From positions 1 to 64,000 of the forward strand of contig NZ_QTPO01000016.1 in the NCBI RefSeq assembly GCF_003853645.1: a DNA stretch of 64,000 bases, in the 5' to 3' direction. Origin of the DNA: Burkholderia sp. Bp9143. Its GTDB lineage: Bacteria; Pseudomonadota; Gammaproteobacteria; Burkholderiales; Burkholderiaceae. Below are positions 34,634 through 43,057 of this stretch, one piece after another. Below the pieces are notes generated by a model. The model was not told the DNA's origin. It saw nothing but the letters and a program-made list of their open reading frames with translations, and did no database searches. The translations under genes were made by a program, and so were the position numbers. The stretch's first letter is position 1; the number at the start of each line of letters is the position of its first letter.

Positions 34634-36106
34634 ATGCCGCTTACGCTGTCCCGACCCGAACTCGTTCGCACCACCAACCTGATCGACGGCACCTGGCGCG
34701 ACGCGCTCGACGGCCGCCGCTTCGACGTCGCCGATCCGGCGACGCTCGAGATCGTTGCCCACGCACCCGACAGCGGCGCCGCCGACGCGCGCGCCGCGAC
34801 CGACGCGGCGGCACGCGCGCTGCCCGCATGGCGCGCGACGCCCGCTCGCGAACGCGCCGCGATCCTGCGCGCCTGGCACGCGGCGATCGTCGCGCACACC
34901 GACGATCTCGCGACGCTGATGTCGCGCGAACAGGGCAAGCCGCTCGCCGAAGCGCGCGGCGAAGTCGCCTATGGCGCGTCGTATGTGCTGTGGTTCGCCG
35001 AGGAAGCGACGCGCACCTACGGCGACCTGATTCCGCAGCAGCAGCGCGGCAAGCGGCTGAGTGCGGTCAAGGAACCGATCGGCATCGTCGCCGCGATCAC
35101 ACCGTGGAATTTTCCGCTCGCGATGATCGCGCGCAAGATCGCACCCGCGCTCGCGGCCGGCTGCACGGTCGTCGCGAAACCCGCGGAGGACACGCCGCTC
35201 GCCGCGCTCGCACTCGCCTTCCTCGCGCAGGAAGCCGGCGTGCCGCCCGGCGTGCTGAACCTGATCGCGGCATCGCGCGAACGCGGCATCGATGCGGTGG
35301 CCGACTGGCTCGCCGACGGCCGCGTGCGCAAGATCACGTTCACCGGATCGACGCCCGTCGGCAAGCTGCTCGCGCGCGAATCGGCGACGACGCTGAAGAA
35401 GCTGTCGCTGGAGCTCGGCGGCAATGCGCCGTTCATCGTGTTCGACGATGCCGAGCTCGACGCCGCGGTCGACGGGCTGATGGCCTCCAAATTCCGCAAC
35501 GGCGGCCAGACCTGCGTATCGCCGAATCGCGTGTACGTGCAGGCCGGCGTGTACGACGCATTCGCCGCGAAGCTCGCCGCGCGCGTCGCCGCGCTGAAGG
35601 TCGCGCCGGCGACGGACCCGGCCGCGCAGATCGGCCCGATGATCAACGCGCGCGCGGTCGACAAGATCGCGCGCCACGTCGGCGACGCGATCGAGCGCGG
35701 CGCACGCGTGCTCACGGGCGGCAAGCGCCTGACCGAACTCGGGCCGAACTATTACGCGCCGACCGTGCTCGCCGACGCCACCACCGACATGCGGCTGACC
35801 TGCGAGGAAACCTTCGGCCCGGTCGCCGCGCTGTTTCGGTTCGCTACCGAGGACGAAGCTGTCGACGCCGCGAACGACACGCCGTTCGGGCTGGCCGCGT
35901 ATTTCTACACGCAGGACGTGCGCCGCATCGCGCGCGTGTCGGCACGGCTCGAAACAGGGATCGTCGGCATCAACGAGGGCGCGCTCGCGAGCGAGGCCGC
36001 GCCGTTCGGCGGCGTGAAGGAATCGGGCTACGGTCGTGAAGGCTCGCGCTACGGCCTCGACGATTACCTGTCGATCAAGTATCTGTGCCAGGGCGGGCTC
36101 GACTGA
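34634..36106 (+). CDS. gabD: NAD(P)-dependent succinate-semialdehyde dehydrogenase-like ALDH
   Basis: This 490-residue ALDH has AAITPWNFPLAMIARKIAPALAAG, the TFTGSTPVGKLLARES loop, the general base in LELGGNAPFIVFDDA, the nucleophilic Cys in NGGQTCVSPNRVYVQ and the ending APFGGVKESGYGREGSRYGLDDYLSIKYLC, all characteristic of the GabD branch. It oxidises succinate semialdehyde or a closely related semialdehyde to the acid that enters the TCA cycle. AAGGA precedes the ATG. With the aminotransferase two genes upstream it forms a transaminase-dehydrogenase pair, as in GABA or other omega-amino acid catabolism. Exact substrate preference is inferred. Confidence 0.88.
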   Translation: MPLTLSRPELVRTTNLIDGTWRDALDGRRFDVADPATLEIVAHAPDSGAADARAATDAAARALPAWRATPARERAAILRAWHAAIVAHTDDLATLMSREQGKPLAEARGEVAYGASYVLWFAEEATRTYGDLIPQQQRGKRLSAVKEPIGIVAAITPWNFPLAMIARKIAPALAAGCTVVAKPAEDTPLAALALAFLAQEAGVPPGVLNLIAASRERGIDAVADWLADGRVRKITFTGSTPVGKLLARESATTLKKLSLELGGNAPFIVFDDAELDAAVDGLMASKFRNGGQTCVSPNRVYVQAGVYDAFAAKLAARVAALKVAPATDPAAQIGPMINARAVDKIARHVGDAIERGARVLTGGKRLTELGPNYYAPTVLADATTDMRLTCEETFGPVAALFRFATEDEAVDAANDTPFGLAAYFYTQDVRRIARVSARLETGIVGINEGALASEAAPFGGVKESGYGREGSRYGLDDYLSIKYLCQGGLD

Positions 36107-36310
36107 TCCCGCGCGGCCACCCGCATCCGCCGCCGTTGCGTTCTCGTTGCGCGGCGCGCCGCGACGGGCGTGCCTCGGCCGCACACGTTTGCGGCCCCCG
36201 TGCGGTCATCGCTTCGCATGCCGGCCTCGATTTCCGGGCAACGGTGCCGTTAACCCGGATTTGACCAGCGCCGCTGCAGTCGCAGCCGGCTCCCCGCACG
36301 AGCGCGAGCA

Positions 36311-37831
36311 ATGCCTGCATCCCCTTCGATCGAGAAAATTGCCGACTGGGCCGGCCGCCACCACCTGATCGTCGGCGTGCTGGGTACGCTGATGTCGCTC
36401 GCGGCGCTCGGCATCAGCGCGGCGACGCTGTGGGCCGCGCGAAGCGAAGTCGTCGAGCATGCGCACGAGACGTCGCGCAATGTCGCGGCCGTCCTGGTCA
36501 GCGAGATCGCGCGCACCGTCGAAACGTCCAACAATGCGCTCGTCGCGCTCGCCGCCGATCTCGGCAACCCCGCCGTCACGCGCATGGACGCCGGACTGCG
36601 TCACGACGTGCTGTTCGAGCGCACGGCCGCGCAATACGTGACCGGGATGGGCGTGACGGACCGCAACGGGCGGATGATCGACGGGTGCTGCAGCTCGACC
36701 CACAACTGGGACTTCAGCGATCGCGACTACTTCAAGGTCCATCGCGATTCGGACAACGTCGGCCTCTACGTATCCGAGGCGTACCGCGCGCGTTCGCGCG
36801 GCGGCACGGAATCCATCGCCCTGTCGCGACGCATCGAACGGCCGGATCACACGTTCGACGGCATCGCGGTGGTCGCCATCGACCTCGCCTACTTCGATCG
36901 GCTGCTGTCCCGCCTGAACGTCGGGCCGCACGGCGTCAGCGCGATCCTGCGCGCGGACGGCACGATCCTCGCGCGCAACCCGCCGTTGAGCGATCACCAG
37001 ATGGTCCGCCTGCGTCGCTCGAAGTCGTTCGAGCGGATGGTGAGCCGCGAATCGGGTTTCTATGCGGCGCGCTCGAGCATCGACGGCACGCTGCGGCTGT
37101 ACACGTACCAGCGGGTGCCGGGCACGCCGCTGATCGCCGTCGTCGCGCCGGCCGAGCACGACGTGCTGGCCGGCATCACGCGCCTGTCGTGGACGGTCGG
37201 CGTGTCGGCGTGCGTCATCGGCGCGTTGTTCTGCGCGGTGGTGTGGCTGCTCGCGTTCGCGCTGCGGGACAACCTGCGCAAGCAGACGCTGCTCACGGAC
37301 CTGACGCGCACCGATCCGCTGACGGGCCTGCACAACCGTCGCGCGCTCGATGCCGCGCTCGCCGACGAATGGGAACGGCTGCAGCGCGGCAGCGACGGCA
37401 GCCTGTCGGTGCTGTTCATCGACGCCGATCACTTCAAGCAGTACAACGACCGGTACGGCCATGCGCAAGGCGACATCGCGCTGCGCTTTCTCGCCGAATG
37501 CATCCGCGCGCATACGCGGCGGCGCGGCGATCTTGCCGCGCGCTACGGCGGCGAGGAATTCGTCGCCGTGTTACCCGATACGGACGAAGGCGGCGCCGCG
37601 CAGGTCGCCGAAGCGATTCGCCGCGCCGTGGCGCGCAACCGGCTCGACGGGTTCGACGCGACGATTCCGGCTTTCACGGTCAGCATCGGCTGTGCGACCG
37701 GACACCGCGCGCACCCGAGATCCGTGCACGCGTTGTCGCATCAGGCGGACCTCGCCCTCTATGCGGCGAAGCGCCAGGGCAGAAACCGCGTGTGCCACGC
37801 CGACGCGGAGTCGTTGGCCCAACCGGCGTGA
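36311..37831 (+). CDS. Membrane diguanylate cyclase with periplasmic Cache sensor
   Basis: This 506-residue protein has a membrane helix at about 20-42, a large periplasmic dCache-like region (GMGVTDRNGRMIDGCCSST, NWDFSDRDYFKVHRD, FDGIAVVAIDLAYF), a second helix at about 285-312 and a C-terminal GGDEF domain (about 335-495). The active site reads RYGGEEF, competent for c-di-GMP synthesis, and RRGD lies at the RxxD inhibitory-site position. DPLTGLHNRRALD and FIDADHFKQYND are also present. It makes c-di-GMP in response to an outside signal, promoting biofilm-type behaviour. Two adjacent cysteines (CC) in the sensor are unusual. Confidence 0.93.
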   Translation: MPASPSIEKIADWAGRHHLIVGVLGTLMSLAALGISAATLWAARSEVVEHAHETSRNVAAVLVSEIARTVETSNNALVALAADLGNPAVTRMDAGLRHDVLFERTAAQYVTGMGVTDRNGRMIDGCCSSTHNWDFSDRDYFKVHRDSDNVGLYVSEAYRARSRGGTESIALSRRIERPDHTFDGIAVVAIDLAYFDRLLSRLNVGPHGVSAILRADGTILARNPPLSDHQMVRLRRSKSFERMVSRESGFYAARSSIDGTLRLYTYQRVPGTPLIAVVAPAEHDVLAGITRLSWTVGVSACVIGALFCAVVWLLAFALRDNLRKQTLLTDLTRTDPLTGLHNRRALDAALADEWERLQRGSDGSLSVLFIDADHFKQYNDRYGHAQGDIALRFLAECIRAHTRRRGDLAARYGGEEFVAVLPDTDEGGAAQVAEAIRRAVARNRLDGFDATIPAFTVSIGCATGHRAHPRSVHALSHQADLALYAAKRQGRNRVCHADAESLAQPA

Positions 37832-38079
37832 CCGTGCCGGTTCCGGTCTCTTTCAAACACCCGCGCAAGGCTTGACGCACGCGCCGCCGGCCCGTATCCG
37901 CCCGCTGCGGGACATCGGCCGACGGCAGGATCGATTCGGCCGCAAACGTTCAGCATCACGAATTCACCAGATAGTGAGCATTCGGGCGCATCGTCCCCGA
38001 CCCGAAACAAATCCTTAACGGCTGCGTCACGATCGCCCACGACAATCCGCCATCTTCGACACTCAGGATGGAGTCTTGC

Positions 38080-40038
38080 ATGTTTGCGTCACGGAGCCGT
38101 TTCCCGCTGCACGTCGCAGCGCTGTCGAGTGCGATCGTTCTCGCTGCCTGCGGCGGCGGCGACGACGTCGCGTCGACCACCCCGACCAGCGCGGCCATGC
38201 CGGCACCGCCGGCCGACCCCGGTTTCGTCGACAGCGCGCCCGTGCCGAGCGTGCCGGCCTTCGTCGACAGCATCGCGACCAACCAGCGCGGCGACGCGCG
38301 CTATGCAACGCTGTCGACCAACGCCGCCGTGCGCGTGGTAAGCCGCTTCCTCGACCTGTGGCAGCCCGCGACGATGCTGGTCGATGCCGGCGTGAGCGCG
38401 CCCGCCAACGGTGCGTTTCCGGCGATCTCGCCGTCGACCTGCTCGGGCCTGCCCGGCAGCGGCACGCCTTGCGGCACGATCCTGAACAACACGGTGCTGG
38501 CCGCCAATGTCCTGTACGTGATCAACGCAACGACCGCCCGCACGCAGCAACAGGCCGACGCCGCCTACTTCGATGACCGACGCGGCAAGGGCTACAGCGT
38601 GACCGACGGCATGGGCCCGCTCACCAGCGCGTGGCGCACCGCGGCGCAGCAGACGACCAGCATCACCAGCGTGCCCGCCGACGCGACGACGGTGCTGTAC
38701 AACGATTCCGGCAACAACATCGGCGTCGGCAGCAGCACGAACGCGAGCTTCGGCAAGGTCGTCGACCTGCTCGGCGAAATGGGCAACAACGCGTCGACCG
38801 AGCCGTCGAAGCGTTTCTACAAGTACGCGCGGCCGTACCGCTGGAGCACGAGCGTCGTCGTCGCGCCGACGCTCGTGCCGGCGGAAAGCACGACGCCCGC
38901 GACCGACGGCGGCTTCATCAGCGGCCACGAGGCCGAGGCGATGCGCGATGCGATGACGATGGCGTGGCTCGTGCCGGAGCGCTTCCAGGAGATGGTCAGC
39001 CGCGGCCTCGAACTGGGCGAGAACCGGATCCTCGCCGGCATGCACTCGCCGCTCGACGTGATCGGCGGCCGCATGCTCGCGCTGGCCGTCAGCGCGGCGA
39101 ACCTGACCGCGTATGCGAGCGACGCGCAGGCCGCGTACGGTCAGGCCCATCAGGCGCTGCAGCAGCTCACGGGGACGACCGACACGACGTTCGCCGCCTT
39201 CGCGCACTCGGGCACGCCGACCACCGACCGGTTCGCCGATTACGCGACGAACAAGACGGCCTTCGTGCGCCGCCTGACGTTCGGCTTCGGCGCGATCGAG
39301 TCGACCGACGCACCGCCGGTCGTGCCGAAGGGCGCGGAGATCCTGCTGCAGACGCGTTTCCCGTACCTGAGCGCCGATCAGCGGCGCGTCGTGCTGAAAA
39401 CGACCGAAATTTCGTCCGGCTACCCGGTCATGGACGACGCGGAAGGCTGGGGCCGCCTGAACCTGTTCGCCGCGGCCGACGGTTACGGCGCATTCAACGG
39501 CAACGTGATCGTGTCGATGAACGCATCGCAGGGCGGGCTCAATGCGGCCGACCTGTGGCGTAACGACATCGCCGGCGCCGGCAAGCTGACGCTGCAAGGC
39601 ACCGGCACGCTGACGCTGGCGGGCAACAACAGCTATGCGGGCGGCACGCAGGTCAGCGGCGGCACGCTCGCCGCGGCATCCGCGACGGCGTTCGGCAACG
39701 GCGACGTGTACGTCGGTTCGGGGGGTGGCGTCCGGATTGCCGCCAGCGCGCCGGTAACCGTCGCAACCCGCTATACGCAGCTCGACAACACGACGCTCGA
39801 ACTCGACATCGACGGCAACGGCGGCGGACGCCTGCGCGTCGGCGGCCCGCTCACCGTCGCGGGCGGCACGCTGCACGTCAAGTTCGTGAACGGCTATGTG
39901 CCGAAGGCCGGCGACACCATCGCGCTGATCGACGGCGCGGCGGCTGCCGCGAAGTTCTCGACGGTGACGGTCGACGGGTTCAAGGCAACGCCGGTTTATA
40001 CGGCGACGGGCGTGTCGGTCACGTTGTCGGCGTCGTGA
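38080..40038 (+). CDS. Lipoprotein acid phosphatase (PAP2/class A type) with C-terminal autotransporter-type beta-repeat
   Basis: This 652-residue protein starts MFASRSRF and has a lipoprotein signal with lipobox LAAC before GGGDD. Residues about 60-370 contain the PAP2 phosphatase triad: KYARPYRW (motif 1), FISGHEAEA (PSGH-type motif 2, with Ile replacing Pro) and RILAGMHSPLDVIGG (motif 3 with catalytic His and Asp). Residues about 520-640 form beta-rich repeats, including LTLAGNNSYAGGTQVSGGTL, typical of autotransporter-associated repeats, but no barrel follows. The ATG at 38080 has GGAG 6 nt upstream and is preferred over 38068. It likely hydrolyses phosphate esters at the envelope. The fusion is unusual. 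Confidence 0.8.
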   Translation: MFASRSRFPLHVAALSSAIVLAACGGGDDVASTTPTSAAMPAPPADPGFVDSAPVPSVPAFVDSIATNQRGDARYATLSTNAAVRVVSRFLDLWQPATMLVDAGVSAPANGAFPAISPSTCSGLPGSGTPCGTILNNTVLAANVLYVINATTARTQQQADAAYFDDRRGKGYSVTDGMGPLTSAWRTAAQQTTSITSVPADATTVLYNDSGNNIGVGSSTNASFGKVVDLLGEMGNNASTEPSKRFYKYARPYRWSTSVVVAPTLVPAESTTPATDGGFISGHEAEAMRDAMTMAWLVPERFQEMVSRGLELGENRILAGMHSPLDVIGGRMLALAVSAANLTAYASDAQAAYGQAHQALQQLTGTTDTTFAAFAHSGTPTTDRFADYATNKTAFVRRLTFGFGAIESTDAPPVVPKGAEILLQTRFPYLSADQRRVVLKTTEISSGYPVMDDAEGWGRLNLFAAADGYGAFNGNVIVSMNASQGGLNAADLWRNDIAGAGKLTLQGTGTLTLAGNNSYAGGTQVSGGTLAAASATAFGNGDVYVGSGGGVRIAASAPVTVATRYTQLDNTTLELDIDGNGGGRLRVGGPLTVAGGTLHVKFVNGYVPKAGDTIALIDGAAAAAKFSTVTVDGFKATPVYTATGVSVTLSAS

Positions 40039-40117
40039 TCGCGACGCGCCGTGCCGTGCCGCGGTGCGGCGTCCGTCGTTACCGATGTCTCGTCGCGGGC
40101 GCCACGCGGCGCTCGCA

Positions 40118-40260
40118 TCAACGCGGATCAAGACCGCTGCGCTGCAGGATCGCGGCGGCCGGCGCGGTCTTCAGGAACGCCACGAATGCACGCGAAGCGT
40201 CGGCGATGTCGAGAGCGGCAACGCATCGATTTCGCTCGCCACCGGCGCGAACGGCCGATC
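40118..40260 (-). pseudogene. Frameshifted C-terminal remnant of a ModA-like solute-binding protein
   Basis: On the minus strand one frame reads RPFAPVASEIDALPL and then, two bases out of phase, a second frame reads DIADASRAFVAFLKTAPAAA followed by ILQRSGLDPR and a stop. Joined, they give a typical C-terminus of molybdate-type periplasmic binding proteins (ASRAFVAFL, then a GLxP end). A CTCTC tract at the join could be a 2-nt duplication. No upstream part of the gene is recognisable, so this is a decayed fragment. Confidence 0.5.
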
Positions 40261-40342
40261 GGCCGCCGGAGCATTGCGCGTGCCGCGCGCGGGCACGCGC
40301 ATTGCTCGTCGCGACGGTATCCACTGGACTGCGAGCATCGAC

Positions 40343-41317
40343 GTGGCGGGCAAATCAGGCGAAATCCACATCGGCATCTCGGGCTGGCGCTATGAAGGCT
40401 GGCGCGGCACCTTCTATCCGAAGGGGCTGAAGCAGGCGGCCGAGCTGCGGTACGCGGCGAACCGGATGCAGACGATCGAAATCAACGGCACCCACTACAG
40501 CCTTCAATCGCTCGACAGCTGGCGGCACTGGTACGACGAAACGCCGCCCGGTTTTACGTTCAGCGTGAAAGGCTCACGCTACCTGACCCACATGCTGCGC
40601 TTTCGCGACGAAACGGCGACGGTGGCCTGCGCGAACTTCTACGCGCAGGGGCTCCTCGCGCTGAACGACAAGCTCGGGCCGATCCTGTGGCAGTTTCCGC
40701 CGTCGCTGCGTTTCGACCCCGAGCACATGGCGCGTTTCCTGAGCCTACTGCCGCCGGACACGGAAGCCGCGCTCGCCCTCGCGCAACGACACGATCGCAG
40801 GGTCCCGGCGCCGTATCTGCGGATCGACCGCAAGCGCACATTGCGTCACGCTGTCGAAGTGCGGCACGCGAGCTTCGTCGACCCGGCATTCCTGAAGCTG
40901 CTGCGCCGCCACCGGGTCGCGCTGGTCGTATCGGATTCGACCGAGCCGTGGCCGCGGTTCGAAGACCTGAGCGCAGGCTTCGTCTACATGCGGCTGCACG
41001 GGACCGAAACGAAGTACTCGGGCGAATACTCGGATGCGGCGCTCGAGCATTGCGCACGCCGAATCGAGACGTGGCGTCGCGGCGCGCAGCCCGCCGATGC
41101 GCATCTCGCGGTGCCCGACCTGGCTCCGCCGCGCGCGCGAACGCGCGACGTGTACTGCTACTTCGACAACGACGCAAAAACGAACGCACCGTTCGATGCT
41201 CGGCGCTTGATGGAACGCCTCGGTCTGCACGCCCACGACGCGGCCGCCGGACAAGACGGCCCGCCCCGCGACAGCAGTCCGCGCAATGAACCCGAACCGC
41301 AAGGAGAAGAACGATGA
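40343..41317 (+). CDS. DUF72-family protein
   Basis: This protein of about 324 residues starts (GTG at 40343) AGKSGEIHIGISGWRYEGWRGTFYP and contains INGTHYSLQS, FTFSVKGSRYLTHMLRF, LGPILWQFPPSLRFD, AVEVRHASF and VYMRLHGTETKYSGEYSD, all characteristic of DUF72 (YecE-like) TIM-barrel proteins. The biochemical role of the family is not established. The open frame continues to 40064 but that part overlaps the solute-binding-protein remnant and has no family similarity, so a start near GTG 40343 is preferred; the exact start is uncertain because no clear ribosome site is seen. Its stop overlaps the next small gene as ATGA. Confidence 0.83.
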   Translation: MAGKSGEIHIGISGWRYEGWRGTFYPKGLKQAAELRYAANRMQTIEINGTHYSLQSLDSWRHWYDETPPGFTFSVKGSRYLTHMLRFRDETATVACANFYAQGLLALNDKLGPILWQFPPSLRFDPEHMARFLSLLPPDTEAALALAQRHDRRVPAPYLRIDRKRTLRHAVEVRHASFVDPAFLKLLRRHRVALVVSDSTEPWPRFEDLSAGFVYMRLHGTETKYSGEYSDAALEHCARRIETWRRGAQPADAHLAVPDLAPPRARTRDVYCYFDNDAKTNAPFDARRLMERLGLHAHDAAAGQDGPPRDSSPRNEPEPQGEER

Positions 41318-41484
41318 CCCTGCTTATCTACCTGGTCGGATGGATCATTTTCATCGGCGGCGTGGCATGGGGATTGACGACGCTGCATGTGTCGCAGCAC
41401 ATCATCGAGATCGTGGCCGTCATTCTGTTCGGCATCGCGGTGATCACGGGGGCGACCCGCGCGCGCAACCGCGACCGGTCGTAG
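41314..41484 (+). CDS. 56-residue membrane protein overlapping the DUF72 gene
   Basis: It starts at ATG 41314, four bases inside the DUF72 gene (ATGA), and is preceded by a strong AAGGAG 7 nt upstream. Two hydrophobic helices are evident: about residues 2-22 (LLIYLVGWIIFIGGVAWGL) and 29-46 (IIEIVAVILFGIAVI), followed by a basic tail RARNRDRS. It should be a small inner-membrane protein, translationally coupled to DUF72. I do not recognise a named family and assign no function. Confidence 0.75.
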   Translation: MTLLIYLVGWIIFIGGVAWGLTTLHVSQHIIEIVAVILFGIAVITGATRARNRDRS

Positions 41485-41630
41485 CGCGCTCGCGCCGCCG
41501 CGGCATCGCGGACGCTGCATCCCGGTGTCATGCAGCGTCGCGGCGGCGCCAATATAATCGGCTTTCCCGACGCATCGATGATCGGAAAAGTACCGCTTCC
41601 CGCCTACACACAACCGCATCTGGAGACGCG

Positions 41631-42029
41631 ATGTCCCTCCCCGCCGTTCCGTTTGCCGAATCGTTCGACCTCGAGGCTGCTTTCGCGGATGTATCCGAAT
41701 ACTGGTCGCCCAAGGTCGTCGCGCAGGTCAACGATCAGTACGTGAAAGTCGCAAAGGTCCGTGGTCAGCTCGTGTGGCACGACCATGCGCACGAAGACGA
41801 ACTGTTCTTCGTCGTGCGCGGGCACCTCAGGATCGAGTATGAAGGCGGGCGCGCCGTCGACTTGCCCGCCGGCTCGATGCATGTCGTACCGCGCGGCACA
41901 CTGCACAATCCGGTCGCCGACGACGAATGCTGGATCGTGCTGATCGAGCCCGTGCAGACGAAGCACACCGGCGATGTCCAGTCACCGCTGACCCGGACGA
42001 TCGACGAACAGTTGGGTCAGGCGCGCTGA
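41631..42029 (+). CDS. Small cupin-domain protein
   Basis: This 132-residue single-domain cupin has metal-binding motif 1 as VWHDHAHEDELFFVVRGHL (two His, Glu, and a later His) and motif 2 as AGSMHVVPRGTLHNPVADD (His). The family is large and functionally mixed, including isomerases, dioxygenases and ligand sensors. GGAG lies 6 nt before the ATG at 41631; the longer frame from 41286 is not coding. Its neighbours give no clear functional hint. Confidence 0.82.
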   Translation: MSLPAVPFAESFDLEAAFADVSEYWSPKVVAQVNDQYVKVAKVRGQLVWHDHAHEDELFFVVRGHLRIEYEGGRAVDLPAGSMHVVPRGTLHNPVADDECWIVLIEPVQTKHTGDVQSPLTRTIDEQLGQAR

Positions 42030-42082
42030 GTCACGCGCCGGCGCGCTTCCCCCTGCCGTCGCCGGGCGGCCACGCGCCGGCC

Positions 42083-42958
42083 TCAACCGCGAGCGGACGC
42101 GACACCGTCGAGTTCGCGCACGGCGTCCTCCGGCAACCCCAACCCGCCAGCGGCGAGATTCTCGCGCAGATGCGCGACGGACGACGTCCCCGGAATCAGC
42201 AGGATGTTCGGCGCGCGCTGCAGCAGCCACGCGAGCGCGGTCTGCATCGGCGTCGCACCGAGCCGGCCCGCGACCGCGTCGAGCGTCGACGACTGCAACG
42301 GGGTGAACCCGCCGAGCGGAAAGTACGGTACGTATGCGATGCCGTCGCGCGCGAGCGCATCGACGAGATCGTCGTCGTCCCGGTGTGCTAGGTTGTAATG
42401 GTTCTGCACGCAGACGATGTCGCAGATCCGGCGCCCTTCGGCGATCTGCGCGGCCGTGACGTTGCTCAGCCCGATGTGCCGCACAAGGCCCTGCCGCTGC
42501 AGTTCGGCCAGCGCGGACAGCGGCGCCTCGATCGAGCCTTCGGCCGGGCCGTGCGTGTCGAACATGATCCGCAGGTTGACCACGTCGAGCACGTCGAGAC
42601 CGAGGTTGCGCAGGTTGTCGTGCACGGCGGCGGCGAGCGCTTCGCCGGAAAACGCCGGCAGCCAGGAACCGTCGCCGCCGCGCTTCGCGCCGACCTTGGT
42701 CACGATCAGCAGGTCGTCGCGATACGGATGCAACGCTTCGCGAATCAGCTGGTTCGTCACATGCGGGCCGTAAAAGTCGCTCGTGTCGATGTGGTCGACG
42801 CCCGCTTCGACGGCTTCACGCAAGACGGCGAGCGCCGCGGCGCGATCCTTCGGCGGACCGAACACGCCGGGCCCGGCCAGTTGCATCGCGCCATAGCCGA
42901 TGCGGTGAACGCGTCGGCCCGCGATGGAATACGTGCCGGACTGAACAATGGGGGACAT
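42083..42958 (-). CDS. Aldo/keto reductase (PdxI/YdbC-like)
   Basis: This 291-residue TIM-barrel reductase has the catalytic Asp and Tyr in DHIDTSDFYGPH, the Lys in LIVTKVGAKRGG, and the NADPH-site LLIPGTSSVAHLRENLAAG near the end. Where most family members have the catalytic His (LH), this protein has LDVVNLRIMFD, as in the YdbC/PdxI-type subgroup that reduces pyridoxal. AGGAG lies about 8 nt before the ATG at 42958. It is divergent from a LysR gene across 99 bp, so LysR control is likely. Confidence 0.85.
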   Translation of the reverse strand: MSPIVQSGTYSIAGRRVHRIGYGAMQLAGPGVFGPPKDRAAALAVLREAVEAGVDHIDTSDFYGPHVTNQLIREALHPYRDDLLIVTKVGAKRGGDGSWLPAFSGEALAAAVHDNLRNLGLDVLDVVNLRIMFDTHGPAEGSIEAPLSALAELQRQGLVRHIGLSNVTAAQIAEGRRICDIVCVQNHYNLAHRDDDDLVDALARDGIAYVPYFPLGGFTPLQSSTLDAVAGRLGATPMQTALAWLLQRAPNILLIPGTSSVAHLRENLAAGGLGLPEDAVRELDGVASARG

Positions 42959-43057
42959 GATCGTGCTCCTGTATCGAATGCGTGATCGCAGGTTACGCCG
43001 TGTCGCGTCGCGCGATAACCGGTCATAATCCGCACGACCTGTACGAAAAGGCGAACA

